Source of the DNA: Dehalococcoidia bacterium
Lineage (GTDB): Bacteria > Chloroflexota > Dehalococcoidia > GIF9 > UBA5629
Length of the DNA stretch: 64,000 nucleotides
Reading direction: 5' to 3'
Assembly: GCA_041653995.1 (NCBI GenBank)
Contig: JBAZEK010000001.1
Coordinates: forward strand, 62,001-126,000
Of this stretch, positions 31,980 through 39,555 are shown one piece after another. Position numbers and translations under genes: made by a program. The number at the start of each line of letters is the position of its first letter. Position 1 is the stretch's first letter. The notes below the pieces were generated by a model that was not told where the DNA came from, did not search any database, and saw only the letters and a list, made by a program, of their open reading frames with translations.

Positions 31980-32156
31980 TTAGGTACGGAACTCAATTCT
32001 ATCAATCTGAAAATTAAGTCTCTCGAGAAATAGAGCCTCTGGCCAAGTGCCGATTTCATCGAGGGCAGCATCCTCAGCAACTTCTTGGTTGGGGGCTTCC
32101 ACTTTCATATCAATTGTCCCAGCATATGTGATGCTTACTATGTATTTCATTTTCAT
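31980..32156 (-). CDS. 58-residue acidic protein of unknown function
   Basis: An ATG at 32156 (with a second at 32150) opens 58 codons to TAA. The sequence begins MKMKYIVSITYAGTIDMKVE and continues through EVAEDAALDEIGTWPEALF, a beta-strand/beta-strand/helix pattern reminiscent of small DpnD/PcfM-like or phage accessory proteins, though the resemblance is loose. The ribosome site (AGAGTGA) is weak. It lies 59 bases beyond the end of the DnaJ-type Cys protein gene, on the same strand, so it may be the last gene of that unit. Confidence 0.5.
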   Translation of the reverse strand: MKMKYIVSITYAGTIDMKVEAPNQEVAEDAALDEIGTWPEALFLERLNFQIDRIEFRT

Positions 32157-32214
32157 TCACTCTGTTTCATTGGGAACTATATATTAAACGCAGAATGTAT
32201 TTAATTACAGATTG

Positions 32215-32454
32215 TCAAACCCTATTTACCCCCGTACCCTTGCATACTTCACAGGGTGCTCCAAATGCATAGGGATCTTTACCACTACCACGGCAACGGA
32301 CACACTTGATTAGAGTAGATTTGCTCGATTTAACCGTTTTTTGTGGTATACCCCCGGTAACACCTGTGCCTCCACATACTTCACAAGGTGCACCGAAACC
32401 CATTGGGTCTTTCCCTGTACCACGGCAACGTCTGCAATTATTTTGACCGGCCAT
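32215..32454 (-). CDS. Tandem CXXCXGXG zinc-binding protein (DnaJ Cys-rich type)
   Basis: The 79-residue protein has four CXXCXGXG motifs in two tandem units: CRRCRGTG with CEVCGGTG, and CVRCRGSG with CEVCKGTG; each unit contains the shared GKDP(M/Y)xFGAPCEVC text. This is the cysteine-rich zinc domain of DnaJ without the J-domain or substrate-binding domain. In DnaJ these motifs bind two zinc ions and aid client binding or disulfide chemistry. The gene lies just downstream of a J-domain protein that lacks such a domain, so the two may cooperate. A clear AGGAGG-like site (AAGGAGGAAA) precedes the ATG. Confidence 0.8.
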   Translation of the reverse strand: MAGQNNCRRCRGTGKDPMGFGAPCEVCGGTGVTGGIPQKTVKSSKSTLIKCVRCRGSGKDPYAFGAPCEVCKGTGVNRV

Positions 32455-32521
32455 GTTAGATTTCCTCCTTCACCCTGTAAAATCCTTTGTTTAGTTAAAG
32501 CATCTAGTTAATCATATTTCG

Positions 32522-33868
32522 TTAATAATTTCGTTTTGTGATTACCCCGACTTTAGGAATCTTCAATAGTCCATCTTTAAGGTCTTTAAAATACGCTGGT
32601 GATATTTCCTTCTGCGGATCGAACAACACGATAAATAGAAGTGTGTGATGACCCCCAGCAAGGTATCTTATGACTTTATGTGAAAGATCCCTCAATTGAT
32701 TTTTACCAGTGGGACCCTTTATCTCTATTGCAATATGCTCTATACGGATATCGGGTTGAGATGACCCCACTCTTTTATTAGACTGGGCCTGGTGAAATTT
32801 GTTTTGCAGATAATTAAAAAGTTCATTATGATAGCCTCCTTCATTATCATATTGCCTACTTGGCCTGAAATTGAGTATCTCATTCCAGACATTACGACTA
32901 AATACGTCTTTCATTTCTCCAGGTTCCCATGTCCGTTCGCTGATATTAGAATGGCATTCTGCCGGGTTGAAATTATTCGGTATGTAGTGTGCAGTTGTTG
33001 AACGTATTGACTGGAAAACATGAAAACAATACTGCCAGAAGCGACGTGATGTTAATAAAATGCCAATGATCAATAGAGAAATAGTTAATAAGACCATTTC
33101 TATCGGAGAACGTTTCACCAATACTTGAATTACCCATGGTATAACATAGATATAGACTATTAGTGCAATCAACATGAAAATCAGAACAAAGACCAGAAAA
33201 CGGTCGAGGACATTTTTATTGATAGATTCTGAGGTTATCCATTTTTGTGTTGAGTTGACCGCTGATTTCAATAAAGTAATAAGGCCATGGCGAAATTTGG
33301 CTGCAAAGATCAAGCTTGCTACTAATGCACCCAATAGCGAAGATAGTATGTACAAAATCCAGTTGTTCTGAGTAACAAATAAACTAATAAACGGTGCTAG
33401 TATGAATACGGACACGAGCGCAAGATCTGCGACCAAGAGAATAATTATGGCTATTCGTCGACTGTTTACTGCCCTATGACCAACTGTTTCATCTTTATAT
33501 TTTGGGACATCGAAGTCATTAACTTTGGGAATATACTCAGCTTTATATTTGGGGATACCATTGTCCTTAACTTTGGGAACATACTCAGCTCTATATTTGG
33601 GAACATCATCGACTTTGTCTTTGGGGATGTATTCGGACGGATAGAGCTTTCTTTCTAGCCATTCTTGATGATAAAGTTCTCGCAATGAGGGATCCTTAAC
33701 TACACTATATGCAAAGTCTATTTTACTCATAGTTTCTGCAGCCGAGGGATCATTATTGCTGTCCGGATCGTATTCTTTAGCCAGTCTCTTATATGCTTCT
33801 TCAATAACTCCTGGCTCAGCCAATGAATTAACCTGGAGTATTTCGTAATAATCTTCAAAAGTAGCCAT
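32522..33868 (-). CDS. J-domain membrane protein with C-terminal PD-(D/E)XK-like nuclease domain
   Basis: The 448-residue protein has five parts. Residues 4-68: J-domain (FEDYYEILQV, YKRLAKEYDPDSNND), with the Hsp70-stimulating HPD changed to DPD (34-36). Residues 79-125: about three copies of a 'VPKYKAEYIPKV-x-D' repeat. Residues 139-160, 168-190, 223-249 and 257-273: four membrane helices. Residues 345-448: a soluble domain with E349, D373 (SSQPDIRI) and E382-x-K384 (IAIEIKGP), the pattern of a restriction-endonuclease-like core. The domain order implies a membrane-anchored nuclease or nuclease-derived binding protein with a chaperone-like N-terminus. I know no characterised protein with this layout. 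It sits in the AT-rich island and its base use differs from the flanks. Confidence 0.75.
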   Translation of the reverse strand: MATFEDYYEILQVNSLAEPGVIEEAYKRLAKEYDPDSNNDPSAAETMSKIDFAYSVVKDPSLRELYHQEWLERKLYPSEYIPKDKVDDVPKYRAEYVPKVKDNGIPKYKAEYIPKVNDFDVPKYKDETVGHRAVNSRRIAIIILLVADLALVSVFILAPFISLFVTQNNWILYILSSLLGALVASLIFAAKFRHGLITLLKSAVNSTQKWITSESINKNVLDRFLVFVLIFMLIALIVYIYVIPWVIQVLVKRSPIEMVLLTISLLIIGILLTSRRFWQYCFHVFQSIRSTTAHYIPNNFNPAECHSNISERTWEPGEMKDVFSRNVWNEILNFRPSRQYDNEGGYHNELFNYLQNKFHQAQSNKRVGSSQPDIRIEHIAIEIKGPTGKNQLRDLSHKVIRYLAGGHHTLLFIVLFDPQKEISPAYFKDLKDGLLKIPKVGVITKRNY

Positions 33869-33974
33869 CGGTTAATTACACATAATATAAAACTGTATTC
33901 CTATGATAGGGTGGAAAGACTTGAAAGCTCCCCAGCACAAGTTTCCTTAACCTCATCAATCCAGTTTCAGGGGT

Positions 33975-34637
33975 TCAGTCATAACATCCCAATATTTTTG
34001 CTTTTAAAAAATCAGCTCGTGCCTTATTTTTTTCACCTTTCTGATTATAAACAAGACCACGATTGCGATAAGCATTAGCACCCTTCGGGTTCATCTTTAT
34101 CGCCTTGTTTAAATCAGCTATAGCTTTATCAAATTCCCCTTTTTCAGCGTAAGCATTCCCACGGTTATTGTAAGCCTTGGCATACTTTGGGTTTAGCTTT
34201 ATCGCTTTGGAATAATCTGCAACTGCTTTGTCATGTTCACCTTTTTCATCATAATCAACCCCACGATTGTTAAGAGACTCCGCATCCCTCGGATTTATCT
34301 CTATTGCTTTAGTGTAATCAGCAATAGCCTTCTCATTGTGGCTTTTACTGTCATAGGCAAGTCCACGGTTGTAATAAGCGTCAGCAAACTTCCTGTTTAG
34401 GCTTATCGCCTTAGCATAATCAGATATTGCCTTACCGAAGTTACCTATTTCAGCGTAGACATTCCCACGGTTGTTATAAGCCACAGCATATTTCGGATCT
34501 AGCTCTATTGCTCTAGTATAGTCAGCAAGGGCTTTATCGAATTTACCTTTCTGACCATAGGCGAGTCCACGATTTTTGTAAGCCTTGGCGTCCATTGGGT
34601 CTAGCTTTATAGATTTATTATGATCAGCAATAGTCAT
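33975..34637 (-). CDS. TPR-repeat protein, probably N-terminally truncated
   Basis: The 220-residue protein is built of about six 34-residue tetratricopeptide repeats of the pattern 'AYNNRGNAYAEKGEFDKAIADYNKAI-LNPK'. TPR arrays mediate protein-protein contacts. The first repeat is incomplete: the ATG falls at the start of its second helix (MTIADHNKSIKLDP). The frame upstream stays open for about 15 codons to a TAA but contains no start codon, so the gene may have lost its 5' end, or the short first repeat is genuine. No signal peptide. It lies 106 bases upstream of the J-domain protein on the same strand, in the same AT-rich island, and may act with it. Confidence 0.75.
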   Translation of the reverse strand: MTIADHNKSIKLDPMDAKAYKNRGLAYGQKGKFDKALADYTRAIELDPKYAVAYNNRGNVYAEIGNFGKAISDYAKAISLNRKFADAYYNRGLAYDSKSHNEKAIADYTKAIEINPRDAESLNNRGVDYDEKGEHDKAVADYSKAIKLNPKYAKAYNNRGNAYAEKGEFDKAIADLNKAIKMNPKGANAYRNRGLVYNQKGEKNKARADFLKAKILGCYD

Positions 34638-34964
34638 GGATGCAGCCTCATCATCACAACTTGTACCATCTGAAGGTTGTTATAGACCTTCATAAGCGCA
34701 ATTATAGATTACGTCGTCCAGGATAGCAATCGCCATTGGCGTGATATTATAGTCTATGCTTTGTTAGCATTATATAGTCTGCATAGGTAGTGATTAAGTT
34801 ATTCTGGCATTTAATATAGTGAAATGGGTGAAAGGAAAGAATTAAATCAGAGGGTTATGTAATCGGCAGCTCTTTTACAACTTTAGACTTATTATTTTTA
34901 TTATGGATGAACATACATACCGATGTTTGTTCAATTGTAGTGAGCTTTACCCGAGGGGCGAAAA
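34638..34964. other. Gene-free stretch containing the right island boundary
   Basis: No coding frame is supported. The left half reads as the 5' region of the TPR gene, with AT-rich promoter-like sequence. The right half carries the second direct-repeat copy (34909-34921), then the composition changes abruptly to the GC-richer histidine genes, whose last stop codon is at 34965. Confidence 0.5.
34909..34921. repeat. Right copy of 13-bp direct repeat flanking the accessory island
   Basis: GAACATACATACC is identical to 31582-31594 and is followed by CAATTG at 34932. It lies 44 bases from the 3' end of hisB. Confidence 0.4.
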
Positions 34965-35552
34965 TCAGTCGATGCTGTCCTTGGTGCTGGGCACGTTGCT
35001 GGAGATGCGGGGATCGATACGGGTGGCAGCATCGAGGGCGCGTGCCAGCGCTTTGAAGAGGGCCTCCGCCTTGTGGTGGTCGTTCTTGCCGCTCAGCACC
35101 CAGGCGTGTATATTGATGCGCGCCTCCTGGGCGAACGAGACGAAGAAGTGGTGGACCAGGTCGGAATGCATCTCGGATATCACCGGCTCCTTGATAGCAG
35201 TCTCGATAATGGCATGGCCGCGGCCCGATATATCCAGCGCCACCAGGGCTACGGCTTCGTCCATGGGCACAATCGCATCGGCCATCCTGACGATGCCCTG
35301 TTTTTCTCCCAGCGCCTGGTTAAAGGCGCGGCCAAGCGTGATGGCCACATCCTCAACCACATGGTGCTGATCAGGGCCGTTGGCCGAGATCTTGAGGTCG
35401 AAGATGCCGTGCTGGGCAAGCTGGCAGAGCATGTGGTCGAAGAAGAGGATGCCTGTGGTTATCTCGTACCGGCTGCTGCCGTCGATATTTACCTCGACCT
35501 TGATCGAGGTTTCTTTTGTTCGGCGGGTGATGCTTGCTTTGCGTTCGGACAT
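34965..35552 (-). CDS. hisB: Imidazoleglycerol-phosphate dehydratase
   Basis: From ATG 35552 (after AAAGAGGTG) the enzyme is 195 residues, standard for monofunctional HisB; an in-frame TTG at 35582 is less likely. Motifs GILFFDHMLCQLAQHGIF, DQHHVVEDVAITLG and NIHAWVLSGKNDHHKAEALFK supply the histidine and glutamate ligands of the two manganese ions. It dehydrates imidazoleglycerol phosphate to imidazole-acetol phosphate, the substrate of HisC encoded directly upstream. The usual followers hisH, hisA, hisF and hisI are not present; the accessory island begins just past this gene. Confidence 0.95.
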   Translation of the reverse strand: MSERKASITRRTKETSIKVEVNIDGSSRYEITTGILFFDHMLCQLAQHGIFDLKISANGPDQHHVVEDVAITLGRAFNQALGEKQGIVRMADAIVPMDEAVALVALDISGRGHAIIETAIKEPVISEMHSDLVHHFFVSFAQEARINIHAWVLSGKNDHHKAEALFKALARALDAATRIDPRISSNVPSTKDSID

Positions 35553-35588
35553 TTTCACCTCTTTATCGCTGGTTTCAGGCAAAGGTTA

Positions 35589-36680
35589 TCACATATCCCT
35601 GAGGGCGGCAATCACACGGAGCGTATCTTCCGGGCGTCCAACGCTGATGCGGATGTAATCTTTTAACTCAGGCGTCTCGAAATAACGAATAAAGATACCC
35701 TTCTTCTGCAGCCTGGTATAAGTCTCTTTAGCGCTGCGATCCAGCACGGCACAGAGGATAAAGTTGGCCTGAGAGGGATAGGATTTAAGCCATTTGAACT
35801 GCTGTAGCGCGGCGAAGAGCACTTCTCTCTCGCTGACCATGGCCCTGACGGTCTTCTGCAGGTAATCGAGGTCTGCCAGCGATTCAAGGATTGCTACATA
35901 GGCGGCCATGCTGATGTTGTAGGGCTGCTTTATTTTCATCATATAGGGGACGATATTGGCCGGACAGATGCCGTAGCCTGCCCTCAGTCCGGCGATTCCC
36001 GCCCACTTGCTGAAGGTGCGTAATATGATGAGATTGGCGTACTGTGACACCATTGGTGTCAGCGAGTTGCCGCTGAATTCGACATAGGCCTCGTCAACCA
36101 CCACCAGCAGGTCCGCAGCTAACAGATCTTTAATCTCGCTTGCTTCGGACCGGTTACCGCTGGGATTATTGGGCGATGCAATGAAGACCATCTTCGTTCC
36201 GGCGTCGATCGATTTTTTAATGGCAGGCAGATCCAGCGAGAAATCCGGCCTGCGGGGCACTTTTATCACCTCTCCTCCCGCGATCACCGTACAAAAAGGG
36301 TACATGCCGAAGGTGGGCGGACAGTTGATGACCCGGTCTCCCGGCTCAATGAACAGTCGCAGGATGATATCGATAAGGTCGTCGCTTCCGGCGCCGGCCA
36401 CGATAGAATCTGCTTTAACGCCTGTATAAGCAGCCAGGGCCCTGCGTACATCTCTCTGGTCCGGATCAGGGTACCGGTTATAGTCCTGGAATCCGGCCAG
36501 CGCCTTTTGCACTCTTGGTGAGCACCCGTAGGGATTCTCATTGCCGTCCAGCTTGGCGGTGTCCCCTGCCGGCACTTCGGCGCGTCCGGTCAGCACGTCG
36601 ACCGGATCGACGGGAGTATAGGCTTTCATGCCCTTAAGCCCGCCGCGGACCATTTTTTCAACATCTTTTGAATTGAGCAT
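35589..36680 (-). CDS. hisC: Histidinol-phosphate aminotransferase
   Basis: The 363-residue class I/II PLP aminotransferase shows KLDGNENPYGCSP near the N-terminus, the PLP-site segments GAGSDDLIDIILRLF, ASPNNPSGN, VVVDEAYVEFSG and the Schiff-base lysine in LRTFSKWAGIAGLRAGYGI, plus the phosphate-binding arginine near the end (YIRISVGRPEDT). It converts imidazole-acetol phosphate and glutamate to histidinol phosphate. It lies 36 bases from hisB on the same strand. The preceding gap contains a palindromic repeat and an amidohydrolase gene separates it from hisD. Confidence 0.95.
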   Translation of the reverse strand: MLNSKDVEKMVRGGLKGMKAYTPVDPVDVLTGRAEVPAGDTAKLDGNENPYGCSPRVQKALAGFQDYNRYPDPDQRDVRRALAAYTGVKADSIVAGAGSDDLIDIILRLFIEPGDRVINCPPTFGMYPFCTVIAGGEVIKVPRRPDFSLDLPAIKKSIDAGTKMVFIASPNNPSGNRSEASEIKDLLAADLLVVVDEAYVEFSGNSLTPMVSQYANLIILRTFSKWAGIAGLRAGYGICPANIVPYMMKIKQPYNISMAAYVAILESLADLDYLQKTVRAMVSEREVLFAALQQFKWLKSYPSQANFILCAVLDRSAKETYTRLQKKGIFIRYFETPELKDYIRISVGRPEDTLRVIAALRDM

Positions 36681-36763
36681 TTTACATCAGACCCAGCTGC
36701 AATCCATAATAGAAATGCAGCGCTCTCATTTTACCATTTCACAGGGGAACGCTGCATGCTAAA

Positions 36764-36849
36764 GTCATTGCGAGGAGCGCAGCGACGAAGCAATCTTGTG
36801 CTGTCATGCGGGGACACCAGATTGCCGCGGCCTTCGGCCTCGCAATGAC
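36764..36849. repeat. REP/MITE-like palindromic element with 12-bp terminal inverted repeats
   Basis: GTCATTGCGAGG (36764-36775) and CCTCGCAATGAC (36838-36849) are exact inverted repeats. Inner segments GAAGCAATCT and AGATTGC also pair. This end sequence is the well-known dispersed 'GTCATTGCGAGG...GCAATCT' element of many bacterial genomes. It occupies the gap between hisC and the amidohydrolase gene. Confidence 0.8.
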
Positions 36850-36871
36850 GTGGGTGAGGCAAGGCTCGAAG

Positions 36872-37696
36872 CTAAAGCCCGAAAACCCTTTTGGCGTTTT
36901 CACAGAGGAAGAGCCTTCTAACTTCATCGGTTAACTGCAGGGTATCCAGGTCCTTGAGGCACATGGCCGCGGTGATCATGGGGTAATTGGTGCCGAACAT
37001 GACCTTCTTTTTACCGTGTTTTTGCATGTATGCCACCAGTTCGGGCGGGAACCTCTTGGCGACATAGGCTGATGTGTCGATGTATACGTTCTCATGCTTG
37101 GTCGCCACCGCGATCATCTCGGTCGTCCAGGGATAACCGATATGTCCGCAGACCATCTTGAGCTCGGGGAATTCGAGCGCCACCTCGTCGATATAAGGTA
37201 TGGGCCTGCCGGGCTCCGAAGGGCAGAGCGGACCGGTATGGCCGACCTGGCAGCAGAAAGGTATATCCAGCTCCACACACTCGGCGTAAAGAGGATAATA
37301 GCGGCGGTCCGTGGGTGGAAGGTTCCACAGCCATGGCACGATGCGCAACGCCTTGAATCCGAGCTCTCTGACGCAGCGCCTGAGCTCTCTGACCGCCTCC
37401 ATGGGACGATAAAGATCGGCCGATGCCACACCGACCAGCCTGTCCGGATACTGTTTGACAAAAGCCGCCACCTCATCGTTGGAGATAAGCGGCCCGGTCG
37501 GGCTCCACCACGCGCAGGTCAGCCCTTTGGAGACATGAGCCTGGTCCATCAGGCCGATGGTCAGATCCAGAGGCAACTCGGAGGCGAGCTTCTCCTGCCC
37601 GGTCCACCGCCTCAACGAATCGAACATCCGGTGGTTGCCGAATTTCATGGTGGGATGCTGCATCCAAACATCTATGGCCTCATATACAGCGCTCAT
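36872..37696 (-). CDS. Amidohydrolase-2 (TIM-barrel metal-dependent hydrolase/decarboxylase) family protein
   Basis: The 274-residue protein fits the amidohydrolase-2 barrel, which includes aromatic-acid decarboxylases and lactone hydrolases: an N-terminal AIDVWMQHP in place of the usual DxHxH, CQVGHTG, VCGHIGYPWTTEMI, NVYIDTSAY and a C-terminal MFGTNYPM. The usual catalytic aspartate of 'F-x-(S/T)-D-x-P' is replaced by asparagine here, and the N-terminal metal motif has one His, so metal binding may be altered. The substrate is unknown. ATG 37696 follows GGGGGAGAT. Together with a MarR gene it splits the histidine cluster. Confidence 0.75.
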   Translation of the reverse strand: MSAVYEAIDVWMQHPTMKFGNHRMFDSLRRWTGQEKLASELPLDLTIGLMDQAHVSKGLTCAWWSPTGPLISNDEVAAFVKQYPDRLVGVASADLYRPMEAVRELRRCVRELGFKALRIVPWLWNLPPTDRRYYPLYAECVELDIPFCCQVGHTGPLCPSEPGRPIPYIDEVALEFPELKMVCGHIGYPWTTEMIAVATKHENVYIDTSAYVAKRFPPELVAYMQKHGKKKVMFGTNYPMITAAMCLKDLDTLQLTDEVRRLFLCENAKRVFGL

Positions 37697-37799
37697 CTTG
37701 ATCTCCCCCGCGTTATTAATAAATAGTTTTGTATAAAACTATTTTATCACGTTTGAGGGAGGATGTAAACGTTTGTAGGGGAATATGTGGACGAGTGGA

Positions 37800-38240
37800 T
37801 TACAGCTTATCGACGTTATGGCTGATCCTGGTCATCAATTTAAAAAGGGTGTTTTTTTCGTCTGTGCTCAGCCCTTCGAAAAGCTGCGCATTCATTTTCT
37901 CGGATATCTTCTCAAGGGCAGGTTTAATTTGCGCGGCCTTATCCGTGACCCGAATATTAACCAGCCTTTTATCGTTGCCGTCCCTTACCCTGGTCACGTA
38001 GCCGTTCTTCTCCAGATGGCTGATCACCGCCGTTATTGTGGATTTATCCTTGAGGGACAGCTCGGTTAAATCGCGAAGATGGAGGGTGCCCTTTTTATCC
38101 AGGATGTGAAGGATATCGCCGTGCGAAGGAGCGATGCCGCTGATACCGTGCCTGGAGAGCTCGGATTCGAGATAAGCAAAGAGGCTCTGGCGAATGCTGT
38201 TCAGCGTATACAGGAAGTTGCCGCGATGCACTCTGATCAT
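37800..38240 (-). CDS. MarR-family transcriptional regulator
   Basis: The 146-residue protein has the MarR winged helix: GISGIAPSHGDILHILDKKG, LRDLTELSLKDKSTITAVISHLEKNGYVTRVRDGNDKRLVNIRVTD (read in parts), with the conserved wing D-x-R. Flanking helices form the dimer interface. MarR proteins typically repress neighbouring genes and release DNA on binding a phenolic or other small ligand. The nearest candidate target is the amidohydrolase 103 bases downstream on the same strand. No clear operator is visible by eye. Confidence 0.88.
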   Translation of the reverse strand: MIRVHRGNFLYTLNSIRQSLFAYLESELSRHGISGIAPSHGDILHILDKKGTLHLRDLTELSLKDKSTITAVISHLEKNGYVTRVRDGNDKRLVNIRVTDKAAQIKPALEKISEKMNAQLFEGLSTDEKNTLFKLMTRISHNVDKL

Positions 38241-38271
38241 ATGTTACACCATAACGAACGGCTGCTCAGAT

Positions 38272-39555
38272 TCATTTATTTTTTATCTTTTTCAGTCTGA
38301 CCCTGACAGCGCCGGCATGAGCGGTCAGCCCCTCGCTGTCCGCCATCATTGCGGCCGCCGGCCCCAGCCTCCGGAGGGCGCTATCTTCAAGGGCGATGAT
38401 GCTGTTGATCTTGAGGAAATCCAGCACGTTCAGCGGTGAGCTGAAGCGGGCGCTGCCCCCGGTGGGCAGCGCATGGCTCGGTCCGGCTACGTAATCGCCC
38501 AGCACAACCGGTGAATACCGGCCGATGCAGATACAACCGGCGTTCCTGATTCTGCTGATGTAGCGCTCTGCGTTTTTCACCATGAGGGAGAGATGTTCCG
38601 GCGCATAAAGGTTGGCCAGATCTATAGCCTGCTCCAGAGTTTTCACTATGATGATCAGGCCGTTTGACGCCAGAGCTTTATCTGCAATGGTTCTTCTTTT
38701 CAGTCCGGGCAGCTGTTTTTTAAGTTCGGACTGCACTTTATCCGCCAGTCCCTCCGACGTGGTTATGATAATTGATGATGCCATGGCGTCATGCTCCGAC
38801 TGCGCTATCAGATCGGCTGCACAGAAGGAGGGATCTGCAGAGCCGTCGGCGATCAGCATGACCTCGCTGGGACCCTGGAGGGCATCGATATCCACCAGGC
38901 CGTAAACCAACTTCTTGGCGTTCATAACATACATATTGCCCGGGCCGCAGATTTTGTCCACACGTGGCACTGAAGCGGAGCCGAAGGCCATGGCCGCCAC
39001 GGCCTGCGCACCGCCGATTTTGAATATCCGGTCAACGCCCGCGATAAAAGCCGCGGCCAGTGTGCCGGCAGGCACTTTTCCATCTTTTCCGCACGGCGTG
39101 GACATGATGATCTCTTTCACCCCCGCCACACGTGCGGGGATGGCGGTCATCAGTACCGTGGAGGGATATGAGGCAGTGCCACCGGGTACATATATTCCCG
39201 CGCGCTCGATGGGCAACACCTGTTGTCCCAGGCCGTTTTTGAAAAATCCGCGCCCGTATATGCGCATGCAGATTTTATGGAATTTTACCAGGCGCGCGGC
39301 CGCGAATTTAAGCGCATTCATCAAGCGGGGGTCGATGGATGTGAGGGCCGCTGTCACTTCCCGCGGTGTAACCTCGAGCGATTTTAACCTGGCGCCGTCG
39401 AAGCGCTCGGCATAGGCGATTAGAGCCGGATCCCCTCCTTTCCTGACGCCTGCAATTATCTCGCGTACGGCAGTTTCGATCCTGCCGCCCGGATCATACT
39501 GAATGCTTCGTTCCAGGGTTTTCAAGGCCTGCCCGTAATCCCGAATCACCTTCAT
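38272..39555 (-). CDS. hisD: Histidinol dehydrogenase
   Basis: The 427-residue enzyme oxidises histidinol to histidine with two NAD+. Zinc and substrate residues are visible in ALQGPSEVMLIADGSADPSF, DLIAQSEHDAMASSIIITTS, NLYAPEHLSLM and GPSHALPTGGSARFSSPL. The NAD-binding segment PRVDKICGPGNMYVMNAKK is intact. The start codon overlaps the hisG stop (ATGA), so the two are translationally coupled. Length is normal. Confidence 0.96.
   Translation of the reverse strand: MKVIRDYGQALKTLERSIQYDPGGRIETAVREIIAGVRKGGDPALIAYAERFDGARLKSLEVTPREVTAALTSIDPRLMNALKFAAARLVKFHKICMRIYGRGFFKNGLGQQVLPIERAGIYVPGGTASYPSTVLMTAIPARVAGVKEIIMSTPCGKDGKVPAGTLAAAFIAGVDRIFKIGGAQAVAAMAFGSASVPRVDKICGPGNMYVMNAKKLVYGLVDIDALQGPSEVMLIADGSADPSFCAADLIAQSEHDAMASSIIITTSEGLADKVQSELKKQLPGLKRRTIADKALASNGLIIIVKTLEQAIDLANLYAPEHLSLMVKNAERYISRIRNAGCICIGRYSPVVLGDYVAGPSHALPTGGSARFSSPLNVLDFLKINSIIALEDSALRRLGPAAAMMADSEGLTAHAGAVRVRLKKIKNK

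Noticed and set aside
33476..33658. A repetitive frame on the plus strand
   Set aside because: It is antisense to the KYKAEYIPKV repeats of the J-domain protein; the repetition comes from those repeats.
32215..34637. CRISPR-like or satellite repeats in the AT-rich island
   Set aside because: The repetition is protein-coding (CXXCXGXG units, KYKAEY repeats, TPRs) without regular DNA repeats and spacers.
35073..35666. A 197-codon open frame on the plus strand
   Set aside because: It lies antisense to hisB and hisC; those genes are unambiguous.
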